A stretch of DNA of 64,000 nucleotides from Plutella xylostella (taxonomy: Eukaryota; Arthropoda; Insecta; Lepidoptera; Plutellidae). The stretch covers positions 10,054,001-10,118,000 of the forward strand of contig NC_063993.1 in assembly GCF_932276165.1 (NCBI RefSeq), given 5' to 3'. The notes below the pieces were generated by a model. It was not told the DNA's origin, searched no databases, and saw nothing but the letters and a program-made list of their open reading frames with translations. How positions within the stretch are numbered: position 1 is the stretch's first letter; each line of letters begins with the position of its first letter. This document shows, in pieces, positions 10,658 to 22,995 of this stretch. A program made the position numbers and the translations under genes.

Positions 10658-11706
10658 AAAGTTTCCGTTTCCTGCCACGCCGGCTGCGCCGGTCTGTAGT
10701 TGGCGCGGGGAGGGCGGCGGACTTTTCGTGGCGTCGAGATGCAATCTCCGAGTGGATTAATTAATTCTGAGGTGCCGGTTATCTTCTGTTATCATTTAAT
10801 AAAGTTAAGTAACGCGGTGTAGGAATCACCATCATAATTTCTTGGGACTAGAGCTTTGAGAGGAAATAAGGACAGTGCCTTTGATCTGCCGATTTATATG
10901 ACAGTTATTAGTCATTGAACTAATATTATTACTACGTAATCGTTCATTTAATTTGTGTTAAATAGTACCTACTTATGACTATAGGTCTCAATGTATTGTA
11001 TATAGGTAGTTATATTAAGTACACCATAAAATCTACAATTTAATCAATCACTGTCAAATTTCCATAGTTAATAAATGGATATTATGTTCGACGTGAACTG
11101 ATTCACGTGTCCGATTAGGTACCTGCAAATCCAGTTATTAAACCTACCTACCTATACAATAACAACTTCTTATTTTGATTTATTTATTGACACTTTATTG
11201 CATACAAAAAAACATAGCAATTTCTTCCAGCCAGTCCTTTATTTTTGTGGTGACTCAACTAACTTCACCTGTGTATACACCTACCTATCTATAAGAATCA
11301 TGCATGGAACTCGAAAAGTAAACCAACCTATCCAACTGAATGATTACCCATAAATAGCCTAAGGGGAAGAAACCTGACCCCTCATACAGTGACAATGCTA
11401 CCTGAGAGGGGTCAGATGTCTTTGCTCCAGACTGTACGTTAACGTCAACTATGTACTATCGAGGAATCGGTTGATGGCCTATGTTAAAGTGGAAGCTCAT
11501 TCAACCCTACCTGCAAGACGAAAGAGAAGTGTTTAAAATTGACTAGCATGGATTTACTCGGTGGTTTCTATGCATTTTCGTCATTCTGCTGAGAGTTTTC
11601 TAAATTAATGATTGGATGATGGTGTTTTACTGATGAGTTGATTTTACTTACATAATATATGTATTCTGTAAGTACCTAAGCGCATAGATAATTGGCTTCA
11701 GGGTTC
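10658..11706. other. Non-coding interval
   Basis: No gene seen. Scattered taggta/tacctacc simple motifs of the lepidopteran type. Confidence 0.45.
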
Positions 11707-11808
11707 AGGGTCTCTCTAAATAACGAAAAACGAAGTTTCGAAGCGCAGCTACTCCAGCCACGAATCTATCACTTGTTAGTTCGTGTTTCGTCAGTATAGA
11801 GTAACCCT
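11707..11808. mobile_element. Palindromic mini-MITE family, copy A
   Basis: A 102-bp copy starting AGGGTCTCTCTAAATAACG and ending CGTCAGTATAGAGTAACCCT. The ends form an imperfect terminal inverted repeat. Family consensus end: CTGGAGGGTTACTCTATACT then GACGAAAAAC. No coding capacity. Confidence 0.8.
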
Positions 11809-11980
11809 CCAGCGGTGGAACCCACTGAAAGAATTTTGTGAAATCCTGGCGGCGGACCAAATCTGAAAGTGATTCCATTAAAGTCTAAATGTGCGCTCTT
11901 ATTTAGATACGTTGTGACATTTTCTTATGAGAAAGATATTTCTACTTTACGCTTACCGACGTAGTTCTCTTGAGAGCTGA

Positions 11981-12117
11981 AGGGTTACTCTATACTGACG
12001 AAAAACGAACGACCGAGACCTGTCGTGCAATCGGCACATTTAATACAACGATATAGAGTCGTGGCTCGCGCAGCAGCTCACTGAAACTTAGTTTTTCGTC
12101 ATATAGAGTGACCCCCT
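11981..12117. mobile_element. Palindromic mini-MITE family, copy B
   Basis: A 137-bp copy with AGGGTTACTCTATACTGACG on the left and TTCGTCATATAGAGTGACCC on the right. The internal part (TCGTGCAATCGGCAC, TTTAATACAACGA, ATAGAGTCGTGGCTCG) is shared with copies D, E and G. Confidence 0.88.
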
Positions 12118-12412
12118 GAACCACTGAGCTGAGCTGGCCATTCTTGTTGACAGTGCTTTTGACGCCAGACAAGACAGCAATAGATGCACATTTTTATACT
12201 TCAGACCAAATATGTGGGTGTTATACGTTTGGCGGGTTGTGTGGGGCATGTAAGTCTCGAACAGATTGACCGCATGAATTACAATAATTATTTAAGTAAC
12301 TTATGTAAGTAAAGTAGGAATGATTCTCATGTTATGCTGTACGTGTAGGTACTTACATGTTTAGATCAAAACGTTAATGGAAATTGTAATTTAATACTAT
12401 GTATGTGAAAGT

Positions 12413-12500
12413 ACCTAACATGTTTAGTGATGAGAAAGTTGTTCAATAATGGTATGTAACATGTTCAGTGATAAGAGAGTTGTTCAAAATAAATGTTATC
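12413..12500. repeat. Two-unit imperfect tandem repeat
   Basis: TAACATGTTTAGTGATGAGA...AGTTGTTCAATAA is followed by TAACATGTTCAGTGATAAGA...AGTTGTTCAAAATAA, two units of roughly 44 bp. Confidence 0.7.
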
Positions 12501-12749
12501 CGAATATAGAGCATAGATCTACTTGTATTCTCTTGTGTGTTTATTCACCTTATACTCGTATTCTACGATAAAAGCTTTCTCGACCAGAATCTTCATGAAT
12601 GGATGTTGGAAAAACAGAATCTTTTCGTCCATTCAACTTTAATCCCCTTCTATTTCTTTAGGATTTGCATCGTTTGCGTTAAAGTGCTGCTACGTACGGC
12701 TTACACGATTGATATATACCGATAAATGTTTCATGATACGAAGGTCCTG

Positions 12750-12938
12750 GGGGGTCACTCTCCAAGTAGACGAACGAACGAATAAGAATTGTCACGCAAT
12801 CGGCACGCTAGACGATATATAGTTTTGGTTAACGTTGCGCTGCGAAGCTTCGAAAAAACAATACTGCAGCGCTAACCACGACTCCATCTTGTTGACTTGT
12901 GACAATACTCATACGTTCGTTCGTCAGAGAGTGACCCC
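12750..12938. mobile_element. Palindromic mini-MITE family, copy C (expanded)
   Basis: A 189-bp copy with GGGGTCACTCTCCAAGTAGA on the left and TCGTTCGTCAGAGAGTGACC on the right. It is longer than its relatives, with an inner inverted stretch (TTGGTTAACG...CGCTAACCA) that suggests a nested rearrangement. Confidence 0.75.
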
Positions 12939-13312
12939 GTGGCACCTGGCGAAGTGACGAAAATAACGGATTCAGAGCTCCTCAAAACAACACTCAGGAG
13001 CGGATACATTATGCATAAGCACTCCATTTGTCGATCCGCTCCCGACGACCGTTCAGGCCTCGTTAAGCGCTTACATTAGCTACAAACACTTATTGATTTT
13101 GAGAGATTCGTGTAATGAAAGGAAAAATGCTAAGTGACAGCGCTGTAAGGCTTAGCGCGCTCAACGTTGCCTCTCTACCGGGTCTATTGTTATGGTCTAC
13201 CGTGTCTATTGTTGATGTTCTGGATCTGTCGGACCGAGATCCGGTGATGGATGGCAATGAAGGATGGTGGGCGTCGCAATGATAGAGGCATGACTCAAAT
13301 GTTAAATTCGGT

Positions 13313-13450
13313 CAGTGATAGATAAGTATCAAGGCTCTTAGAAGAACTGCCAAGTACCTAAGTACATATATGTAAGATTGCCAGTGATAGATAAGTATCA
13401 TGGCTCTTACAAGAACTGCCAAGTATACCTACCTACCTATGTAAGATTGG
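13313..13450. repeat. Two-unit tandem duplication, period about 69 bp
   Basis: CAGTGATAGATAAGTATCAA (13,313) and CAGTGATAGATAAGTATCAT (13,382) start two successive units, each continuing GGCTCTTA.AAGAACTGCCAAGTA and ending TGTAAGATTG. Confidence 0.85.
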
Positions 13451-15960
13451 TAGTTAGAAGTAATTTAAGAAAAGTTAACTAAGAATAAAGTTACCTTTAT
13501 TCTTTGAAGTAGTTACATAGATGGTTAGAATATCTTTGTATGTACATAAATGTATGTAATGTACCTGTTCGTATCAACAGGCCAATCATCCTTTTTATGG
13601 ACACATCACCATGTCTCAAAACATCCAGAACGTATGTAGCTCCTATGTACAGTCGGATGGAAGCAGCAAGTGCTCAGTCATGGCTATCAAACATCGGAAC
13701 ACGCAAATGCATAGACCATTAGTGCTGCGTTTCTCAAAACCTGCCGAAGCCATGTCCATTTAAGAGGGGTCGGAACAGGGGCGGCTTTGGGCAGAGGGGG
13801 GAGTTAGAAATGCAATATTAATGCAGTGCCGAGTGGCCTGAGTGCATTTACTTAATGGATCGTAGGCAAAATGTTTACACTGCAGCCGAACACGAAAAAA
13901 TAAACGACAGAAACGGGATAGAGAGGAAGCTCTTTGGCAGGATTATCGCGAGTGACTGGGACGCGGCGAGTCACACAAACGAGAAAAAAAACTCGCACTC
14001 AAATAGAATAATACTCATATGGCACCTCCACTACTACAGGAAGGAGTCGGATACATTACGAGAGTGGAAAAGTTAAAAAGCTTAAATGTATCTCCGGAGC
14101 GGCTAAAAGTGTCTGACAAAAGTTCGACTTCCATTTTAAAAAGCTCCATTACAAAACATCGAGATTCGCTTCCGCCACGGCGCGAGTGCGAAGTGGCGGC
14201 CTCGGCGACCGAATTAAACTGGAAACTTTTCAATTTATTTATAATGGAATCTGTGGTGTGTGTGTGAGGAGGCGGAGGGCGAGGTGTGAGCTGCGCGGCC
14301 GCCGCTGGCTGTTCAGCAGATGCTTTGCCTCGGCTCCAGTTGGGTCGCGCGTCGCGCACGACTCTAACTCGAATTCGTTATACATACATAACATTACTGA
14401 TTGGGGACTGAATAGTTTTGATACTTTGCCTATTAAAATAGGTAAGAAGTTACTTATACCTGACTATTAAACCGAGTGCTACGAGTGTTTGTCACGTTCC
14501 TAAGTTATTTGGCAGCGTAAACAATCTATTGAACATGGGTGTAGTTTTTTTTAAGCTATATGTATTTGTTACTTGGTAATATAACCCTACAACAATTTTA
14601 AAGAGTCATGAGCTAGGAGTAAAAGACAGCTTATTATATATAGAGCATAGAAAAACATGTACATACAAAATTATGTGATACCATTAGGTTCGATCCAAAG
14701 TATCAAGACCATCCGAAGCACCTGCTCAGATCCACGCGGGCACCTCAACAGAGCAAAGTAAGTTGAATTTGAGAAGACTTGTAAAGCTTTGGCTCGAGAT
14801 AGTGCTTTTAGGCCCTAACCCCTCGGGTGCAGCGCGGCCTCGCTGCTTCTTAAAACGTCTTCACTTATGTAGCTATGTGTGGGAAGTGGGAATACATTAC
14901 GCCGTCGCAGGGTTAGGAAGTGGGTTTACTTTTAACACAAATTCAAGTGACAGATTGGTTTCACTCAGTGCGGTCTCGGAGGCAGGTTTCTTCGCAAATG
15001 AATACGCTTTGGGGATTACGTATTGCGTGTTGTTGTTTGTGAGGGAAATTGCGCTCAGGTGCTGCTGCCAAGTTGATGGGTAGGTAAGTATACATAATAT
15101 ACCTACATACTTATACTTATTTTAAGAAGCTTTACGAGTTATCGTCATCTGCTGACCATACAATGAATGGCTGTCGTCTTCAATACTTAGATGACCAGCG
15201 AAACTCAAAGCGCATCATCACTTGCTTTAAGCACCTCCCCGAAGCTCTAAGCTTTTAGAGAAGGCAACACTTTCAACATGATATCGAGTTTTACGTACAA
15301 AAAGAGCTATCTACCTATAGGTGGTTGCGCCGTCGTTACTAATAATCACTTAGCCTTAATTGCGGCTGTTAATTACCGCTGATCTCGACGGTTCAAATTA
15401 CGTACTCTAAAACGCATTAGCGGCTGACAGCTGGAGATTATCCGTCTTAGCCCCCCCCCCCCCTTACCCCCCTGCCGGACTGCTTATGAAACTTAATGAG
15501 CCTTAATTGTTGACGACTTAATGTGCACCGCGGGAGGAACGTCCGCCCGTCACTCGGCAAACACTAACCCCTTCCAACTAAAAGCACTTTTACGATAGCA
15601 TTCCGAGTGGATATTTTTACGCGAGTAAAAACACGATTATGCCGCTAAAAGGTTTGTCAGCTGACGCGGAGTGGTTCGCCGAGTCGCCGGCGGTGGCGTG
15701 CCGAGCGCTTTCTTCGAGTGCTTAATTTGATTATTTAGGTAACGTTCCGACTTTTGGTTGCTTGTGTGCGCTAATAAAAGCCATTATTCGTTTTATACTT
15801 TTTTCTAGCCAATTTAACATTGATAAGACATCTTTGTTTTATAATACTTAAATAAGTATTAAAAAGTTAGTCAAAACATACGCCTAGGTAAGCTCGAAAG
15901 ATCTAGAAGTTGTTGTTAACAGATTAGAGGGCAGGGCGGGAGCGGTGTCATCTCGGAACG
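13451..15960. other. Non-coding interval with GC-rich patches
   Basis: Reading frames at 14,019-14,470 and 14,763-15,083 show no recognisable family, and several overlap on both strands, as expected by chance in GC-richer DNA. A run of 14 C lies near 15,452-15,465. No gene called. Confidence 0.45.
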
Positions 15961-15971
15961 TTCCAATTACG

Positions 15972-16001
15972 AGCGGGGGCGGGCGCGGGGGGCGGGGGGC
16001 G
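15972..16001 (+). other. G-quadruplex-capable G tract
   Basis: Four G runs (5, 3, 6 and 6 G) separated by short C/CGC spacers occur within 28 bp, in otherwise AT-rich DNA. Confidence 0.6.
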
Positions 16002-16057
16002 CGAATGATCCATTTCGAAAACTAATTTAGAGTTGGCAACTAAACAAAGCGCACTCC

Positions 16058-16668
16058 TCACAGATAATAATTAACGCTTGCGGTGGCGCCCTGTTTGTCC
16101 GGACTCGTTAAGCCTTCACTACCCGCTCTATTGGCGAACTTAATTAAAAGCATTTTAACTTTATGTAAAACAATCAATACGTGCTGGCAAATTGCTATCT
16201 GTTGTTTCAAATTAATTGCCGCATAGATAGGTATGGGTGGCGCGCGACTGATCACAATTTTTGCGTTAACGAGTTTTAGAAGTACTAATGAGAGATAATT
16301 ATATTTATCTTTAGTCTTAACCAGATCTATCTTATCTGTGACACCATGAAAATATTCTGAATTCCATTCATCACTCAGTACAATGCAAACAAATTTGTCA
16401 CCATCAAAAGGAATCGCGCGAAATCTCTTATAATATCCGTCTTTGTAAATTATGTTAAAAGGTCCAAGCATAAACAATGCCTTAAGTGGTGTCTGTCGAG
16501 ATGACACTGCAGAGACGGCGAAGGTAGCGCAGTGAGGGCACTCGGAGGCACCATCAATACTTTTAAGATATTGTCTTCAATAATAGTGTATTCTTCTTCT
16601 TCTTTCGTGTCAGTGAAATGCGATTTTTTATATTTGTCCAGACCAAAAAGAAGCAACTTTGATAGCAT
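16058..16668 (-). pseudogene. Possible decayed coding fragment, Tudor-like
   Basis: On the minus strand one frame is open from 16,576 to 16,058 (173 codons) without an ATG at its start. The overlapping frame 16,668-16,450 begins MLSKLLLFGLDKYKKSHF. The stretch DGYYKRFRAIPFDGDKFVCI then VLSDEWNSEYFHGVTDKIDL has the spacing of hydrophobic and aromatic residues found in Tudor-type barrels, but no diagnostic motif fixes this. A frameshift between the two frames near 16,500-16,570 would make a pseudogene; an exon of an unseen gene is the alternative. I do not recognise the parent gene. Confidence 0.3.
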
Positions 16669-18206
16669 TCTGGTTGGCCTGGAGTAAGTCTTCCCGTGTA
16701 TAAAATATAAAATATAGTGTATAAAAACTTAGGACGGTGATGGTAATGATTTTGCCTTTGCTACTGTACTTTCCTAAAATACTTTACATACCTATTATGA
16801 AAACAAAACACCCATTACATTTATTCCTCATCTATTTCATAGTTAGTTATTTAAAAAAATTACAGTAAGTTAGTATCCTCTTATACAAAAAGTTGCCGAG
16901 TCATGGGATTCACAATCGCAACTTTTCCGACTGTCGTTTTCCGCTTTAGAACTTGACCCATTGAGATACAAAATATAACACGATAAGACCGCCATTTGTA
17001 CAAAATGATATGTGTTAGATAGTTTTTATTGTAATTTATGTACAAATAAGAATATCTTATCTAATGTTGGTATAGCTTGGAGTGGCCTCGCTGCGCCCAG
17101 CGTGTGACAGTGCAGAGACGCGTTTCGGTAAGTGAATGTCGGTGTCCTTTGCCTGTTTGTGTTGCTATTCGGACTCTGGCCGCTCGCAGATAAAAGCTCC
17201 ACATTGCACGAAAAAGCACTCACACCCAAATATTGATTTGTTACTTCACTCCGTGAAAAGGAAAGGCATGTCGACAGCTCTGTCTTTATTAGAAACGAAT
17301 ATAATTTACTCCACTTTATAAGGGTCGGGGACCGAAGATAAGAGGTTCGGGAGGTTCAATTTCAAGCTTTTTGTAGCGTCTTAGAACTTGTGGGAAAGCT
17401 TTTCAGCGGAGATTGAAGAGGCATGGAATGAAATAAGTATGCAAGTTTTAAAAGTTTTGACTGCAATAATTATATTTTGAACTAATAGATTTGTGAAAGA
17501 ATACCCCTTCCTTGACTCCACTCTACAGAGAGAAATGAAGAAGTAGTATTTTTTCCAACTCAAATAACAAATGTGTGAAAAAGTTGAAGTGATTTTACAC
17601 CTGTACGTACGTATATTTTTAAAAAGCCTGCTAAAAGTTGTAGCATTTTGATATTTTACTCCAACATAAACTATTAAATCACCAAGTTATTTCTATTAAA
17701 CTCAGCAAATACTAAATGAAACCAGGTAGGTAAATCAATAATAAATAAACATAGAAAATTAGCATTTTCTAATTAAATAAGTTAGCTAACAATTATGATA
17801 GGTGTTATAAATAATTAAAGGTACGAGTACAAGTTATGCAAATAAGCTAAGTACCTACCTAATATGGTAAGTGAATTATTCTTAATTTATTAACAAAGTG
17901 GTTTATTGGTCAATGTTATGAATAAGTGAAATTACCTTCGTCCACTATGTACATAAATATTAATATAATGTACAAGTACAGCAGTGATCACATTGGACAG
18001 TTGTTAGTTGTAGTACAATTTATGGTTGTACGGTGATCTCTACATGAATAAAATACTGAAAATCTATACTGTAATGCAAAGTGCATGAAAATACTTAAGT
18101 ATGAAATACTTATAATGTTCCTTACCATTTGGAGAACTGTCTAAGATGAAAAATTAATACAATACAATACAATATAACTTCATTGAAACTAAATAACTAA
18201 ATAACA
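16669..18206. other. Non-coding interval
   Basis: AT-rich, no gene or clear repeat recognised. Confidence 0.45.
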
Positions 18207-18780
18207 AAACCGGCCAAGTGCGAGTCGGGCTCGCGCACAAAGGGTTCCGTAGCAGCAAAATTACAGTTAAATCAACCTATCTCAAAAACTATAAGAGATA
18301 CTTTGATCAAACCAAAAATCGTTGAAAGAGTTAATTAGCATGCATCACCTCTATTTTTTTTAGAATTTTATACCCCGTAGTTATAAAAATAGAGGGGGGG
18401 GGACATACTTTTTACGACTTTGAGAGCTGATATCTCAAAAACCGTTCACTTTAAGAAAAATGTTTTTTAGAAAACTTTATATCATTTTAAAAGACCTTTC
18501 CATTGATACCCCACACGGGTATGTACATCGAAAAAAAAAATTTCATCCCTCAGTTACATGTATGGGGGGCCCCACCCCCAATTCTTTTTTTTACTATTTA
18601 GTGTCATATTTTTGTAGCGGTTCATACAACACATATTCCCATCAAATTTCATCACTGTAGTACTTATAGTTTCCGAGTAAATCGGCTGTGACAGACGGAC
18701 AGACGGACAGACGGACAGACGGACATGACGAAACTATAAGGGTTCCGTTTTTGCCATTTTGGCTACGGAACCCTAAAAAA
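18207..18780 (+). repeat. Lepidopteran interspersed repeat, copy 2 ('ccggccaagtgcgagtcgg' family)
   Basis: Opposite orientation to copy 1 at 9421-9987 and nearly identical over about 570 bp, including the poly-G/poly-C blocks, the GGGGGGCCCCACCCCC segment and the GACGGACA repeat (18,694-18,725). The end hairpin is GGGTTCCGT...ACGGAACCC (18,740-18,773). Confidence 0.85.
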
Positions 18781-19451
18781 GGAGTAAGCACAATAGGCGG
18801 CCTTATCGTTAAAAGTGATCTCTTCCAGGCAACCTTTGGGCGAATGAAAGACTTATGGAGTAAAAGAGGAAGGTGTACACGTATTGCATTAAAATAAACC
18901 ACAATCATTTTACAAGTTTTTATTTGTAATAAAAATACCCGAATTTGAAAATATTTCAAATAACTTGCATAGGTGACTATAATAGGTACATCTAATAATA
19001 GTTAATTGTATCCTCCTAAACGCTATCCTAGGGGGCGCTGCGAGCGACTGAAGCTGAAACACAAAGCGGCCGAATGGGCACCTGGGGGGCTTGTTATACG
19101 CAACAAAAGTTTAATTGGCGCCCCCTGAATGCGGCCCTGGCAGGCAATTACTGAATTACTTATTAACTCCTAGGACCATAATGGTTTCCGTATTACGGCC
19201 ACTGATTGTTACTTTGGAAATATGCATTTAATTTAACGAATTCTGTGGCCAACTAAATAATATATTTTTAAGGGCCATAATTAACTCGTTGCGTGTTTAC
19301 GTTTACCTCTTTTTCATTTTGTCCAACTGGGTTAATTATGTCACGATTTCAGTGTTAATTAAGGTTTACCGAGCTTATTGTGGTGGGTGGCCGGCGAATG
19401 GTGTCGTAACATTATTTCTGGTGAGTCCAGTCATACCAGGGCAGATCAGGG
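18781..19451. other. Non-coding interval
   Basis: No gene seen. Confidence 0.45.
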
Positions 19452-19585
19452 AGGGTCACTCTACATGAGAAAAAACGAAGTTTCGGAGGCTACTGCGTGA
19501 GCGACGACTCTATCTCGTTGTATTAAACGTGCCGATTGCGCGACAGCTCTCGTTCGTTCGTTTTTCGTCTGTATAGAGTAACCCT
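19452..19585. mobile_element. Palindromic mini-MITE family, copy D
   Basis: A 134-bp copy with AGGGTCACTCTACATGAGAA on the left and TTCGTCTGTATAGAGTAACC on the right. Relative to copies B and E the internal segment (CGACTCTATCTCGTTGTATT, CGTGCCGATTGCGCGACAG) is in reverse orientation. Confidence 0.85.
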
Positions 19586-20314
19586 TCTTCTGGTTGAAGC
19601 TTATTTATAACGAGGCGACACGACGTGGTCGCAGTTTGGCGTTCCCAAGTGGGCCTGCAGTAGGTATATTCCAGAATACCAGGCACCGAGTATGTTTCTG
19701 ATACTTTCAAATCTTTTTGAAATAATCTCCCTATTCCTGAGAATCATTAACGATAGATTCCTTCGTACATTTGCACAGGAATGCAATGCAGCCATTACAA
19801 GCTACCCATCGTTTACCGCAAAACGTTTAGAATATTTTGTCGCATACCACAGAGTACCTTGTAAGTGGCTCGGGCAGCAGCGGCCATCGCAGTAGCCGCA
19901 CCGCCACCGCACAACTATACGTTATGGCCATCCGATACGAAAATGGCGCATACAATTTTAATGGCGTCATCCGTCTGTCGACACCACAACGAGTGTCTAA
20001 CAAGTTGCAGCTCTAAGTGGGTACAATAAAGCTTTCGCTACATTAAGCTGCGCCGTTACCACGATAACGAGAGCTAGTGCCGGCCCGGCCGACCGCCCAT
20101 AATTTATCTCGGGAGAGCTCGTTAAAAACTTATAAAGACGCACATTGTTATCCTCGGCCAATATTCGCGGGCTCCGCCGATGTGCGGCGGACTAACGACT
20201 CCTTTAGTCCGTGCGAGCCATTACGCAAACAAGTCGCTATGGAGGAGAGGAAACAATCAGGCGCGATGCTGACCGTACTATTCTTGCTCGCTCGTTAGTT
20301 CTGCGGAAAATCAC

Positions 20315-20451
20315 AGGGTTTACTCTATTACTGACGAAAAACTAAAAAACGAGAGCTGTCGCGCAATCGGCGCGTTTAATACAACGAGATAGAGTCGTGG
20401 CTCGAGCAGCAGCGCTCTGAAACTTCGGTTTTGGTCACATAGAGTGACCCT
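20315..20451. mobile_element. Palindromic mini-MITE family, copy E
   Basis: A 137-bp copy with AGGGTTTACTCTATTACTGA on the left and GGTCACATAGAGTGACCCT on the right. The internal TGTCGCGCAATCGGCGCG and AACGAGATAGAGTCGTGGCT match copy B. Confidence 0.85.
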
Positions 20452-21581
20452 CCAGAGCCTTTTGGTTACCAGTTACCGATGCCGCGATGTGGGTCGAAGT
20501 TTGATTGTTGACGGTCCGACGCGTATGGGCATTGCGTTCATTAAGATAGCTTTATAGGCAGCTTGCATTGTTTGATTGGCAAGCTTGAATCGAATGTGAA
20601 AACAGTGGATGTAGAGCACCAATTAGTTCGTGTAGGTATCGGGTTCCGTACATTGTGCATAGCTATTGGAAACGATAGGTAATTGGCTGGTTGTTCAGTG
20701 GAGACTGATAGGTATAGTGACCTATGCCTACAAAGTTTACAGGTTGGTTAGGTATGGAGGTTTCATACTTGCCACTGATTCATTGAACATTTGATGGTAG
20801 CAAATATTGATGTCTAGACAAAGGAAATAAATGAAAGTAACGAATTTATGATAGCATACCTACGAGTTTTTAATGGCTGCGTATTTATATTGATAAAATG
20901 TGATAATTTACCATCTTGACAGAGTCACCTCTCAAACTTAAAACCGCATTCAAAATGGTCCATCTATTTAAGACTTACGACGTGACCCTGGTCGACAAAC
21001 ACATGCACAAAATGCCAGAAGACCGGCAAACAGCCATTAAACCAACAGGATATAACAGGCGCGAATTATACTCACTTATGTTATGTTTGATTAATAAAAT
21101 AAGATACGCTCCGTTGTCGACGTTATGAGTTCCCACACACAACAAATAACCGGCCATTATTAATTACGATGCAATTCACACGACTTATTGTGTGTAAAGT
21201 AATCAATCGACTATTAGCGATATTGCACGGCCGTAGCTCGCCTGACCTGTTGCGATCGCGGCTCCTCTGACTCCACACACAGTAAAGCACTGCGGGTGTA
21301 CTCTTCAAGTTATTGTAAAACTTAAAATTACTATCTTAATAACGCTGTTTTCAATATACAATGTAGAAGTAAGTAGGTATATTTAACAGTGCATTAGAAT
21401 AAATTACCGACTAAAAACTAATGATTGTATTCAAATATTTAAATAAATAATTTTGTAAGTGGAACATTTTCATTCATCACTAGTGCATAATGAATGTACT
21501 AAAGTTATTAAAAGTGTGTCAATGTAGGACAAGTTTGAAGAGTATTCCTCGCAGGAGATAATGGCAACCCCCGTGAGCTGG
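20452..21581. other. Non-coding interval
   Basis: No gene seen. Short frames at 20,916-21,308 on both strands have no recognisable similarity. Confidence 0.45.
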
Positions 21582-21706
21582 AGGGTTACTCTATACTGAC
21601 GAAAAACAATCTTACGAGAACTGTCGTGCAATGGGCACGTTTAATACAGTAAGAGCGACGCAGCAGCTCCGAAACTTAATTTTTCGTCATATAGAGTGAG
21701 CCCCCT
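21582..21706. mobile_element. Palindromic mini-MITE family, copy F
   Basis: A 125-bp copy with AGGGTTACTCTATACTGACG on the left and TTTTTCGTCATATAGAGTGA on the right; internal CTGTCGTGCAATGGGCACG. Confidence 0.85.
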
Positions 21707-22995
21707 GATCCAATCTGCGTCGCTTTCAGCCAGTACGCTCGCGTCGTGACTTTTTTTTTCACTCAGCCATATGCAATGCGCAATTACCACCCTACAGGTA
21801 CCTACCTTGAGTTCATACACGTGAATGTGATACCTACTACATGAACTCACCATTATCATTATTGGCAGCCATTAAATTTATACATTAATGCAGCTATAAT
21901 TTATGAAATTGGTGGGTAGGTAAACGAGTAACGGTACGATTTTTTGGTAAATACAAAGTAAGTACGGTTAAAACAAGTTAAAACTCTAGAAAATTAAGGC
22001 AAGAAAGATGAACACCCGATGAAGTCACCTTTCTTGTTTTCGGTTATTGGATGTGTCCAAATGATGACGAAAAAGCTCCAGCGACATATGGAACAGAAAT
22101 GGCAATTGGAACTTTTCTATTGTTCGTGTATATTATGAGATTGAGCCAAATATTACCAGATTTCAGTTTTGATCAAGTCAGACCACCAGACACCCTGCAC
22201 GAAGACTGGCGGGAACCAGCCGGACTCCCGAACGCAGATCAACACCGATTCTCCATTTGTCAGACACGAGAATGTAATTATGGCCGGAACACTCTCCGAG
22301 GGGGTGAGGGGTAGCGAGGGGCGGTCATTCAAGCTTTCAGATCGCGGGCGCGATCGCGGAGAGAATAAATGCGGAAGGGTTTGCTTGCCTACCCGTGGAG
22401 AAGCTACAGAGCGTAGTATAAGAATTTGATTCTTTGTAAGGATCTTGGTGCAATATTTTGCCTTTTTGCATAAGTACTTAACTCCTTAAGGTCTAAACTA
22501 AGCATATAGTAAGCTTTTACCATTTCTAATACCATACCTTATTTTGTTTTATGCCGTAGGTAAATAGCTAATTAAAGTAGTAAGACAAAAACAAAATGAA
22601 TTCAGAGAAGCTTTTAGCGGAAGAACTAGAAAATGTATTGACTAATTACAAAAATAAATCCTATTTACTGAAAGGCTAATGGAAAGTTAACGCCTAAAGA
22701 TGGTGCACTAGACGTTTTATAAAAGGTTTGTTTTGTCTGGACAATTTTCTCAGTACTAAAAATCAATTTCCAAGTTCTAAACAAAGGAAGCTCTTAACAT
22801 TTACAAACTGTGGCGTCTAAATTGCAAAGTATCCTTATTGCGTAGCGGCTCCGCTGTGACACGGCTCTCGAGTGAAACTAAATTAATAAAGTGAACCGCC
22901 CGGCTTTATTAAAAAACACTCATTAAAGCGGAAGAAAAGTAGGTGAAATCGCCGACGGGGACAGCGGCACTAATTGCAGCCTCCTTTATTACGTC
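21707..22995. other. Non-coding interval
   Basis: No gene seen; short frames near 22,051-22,430 look accidental. Confidence 0.45.
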
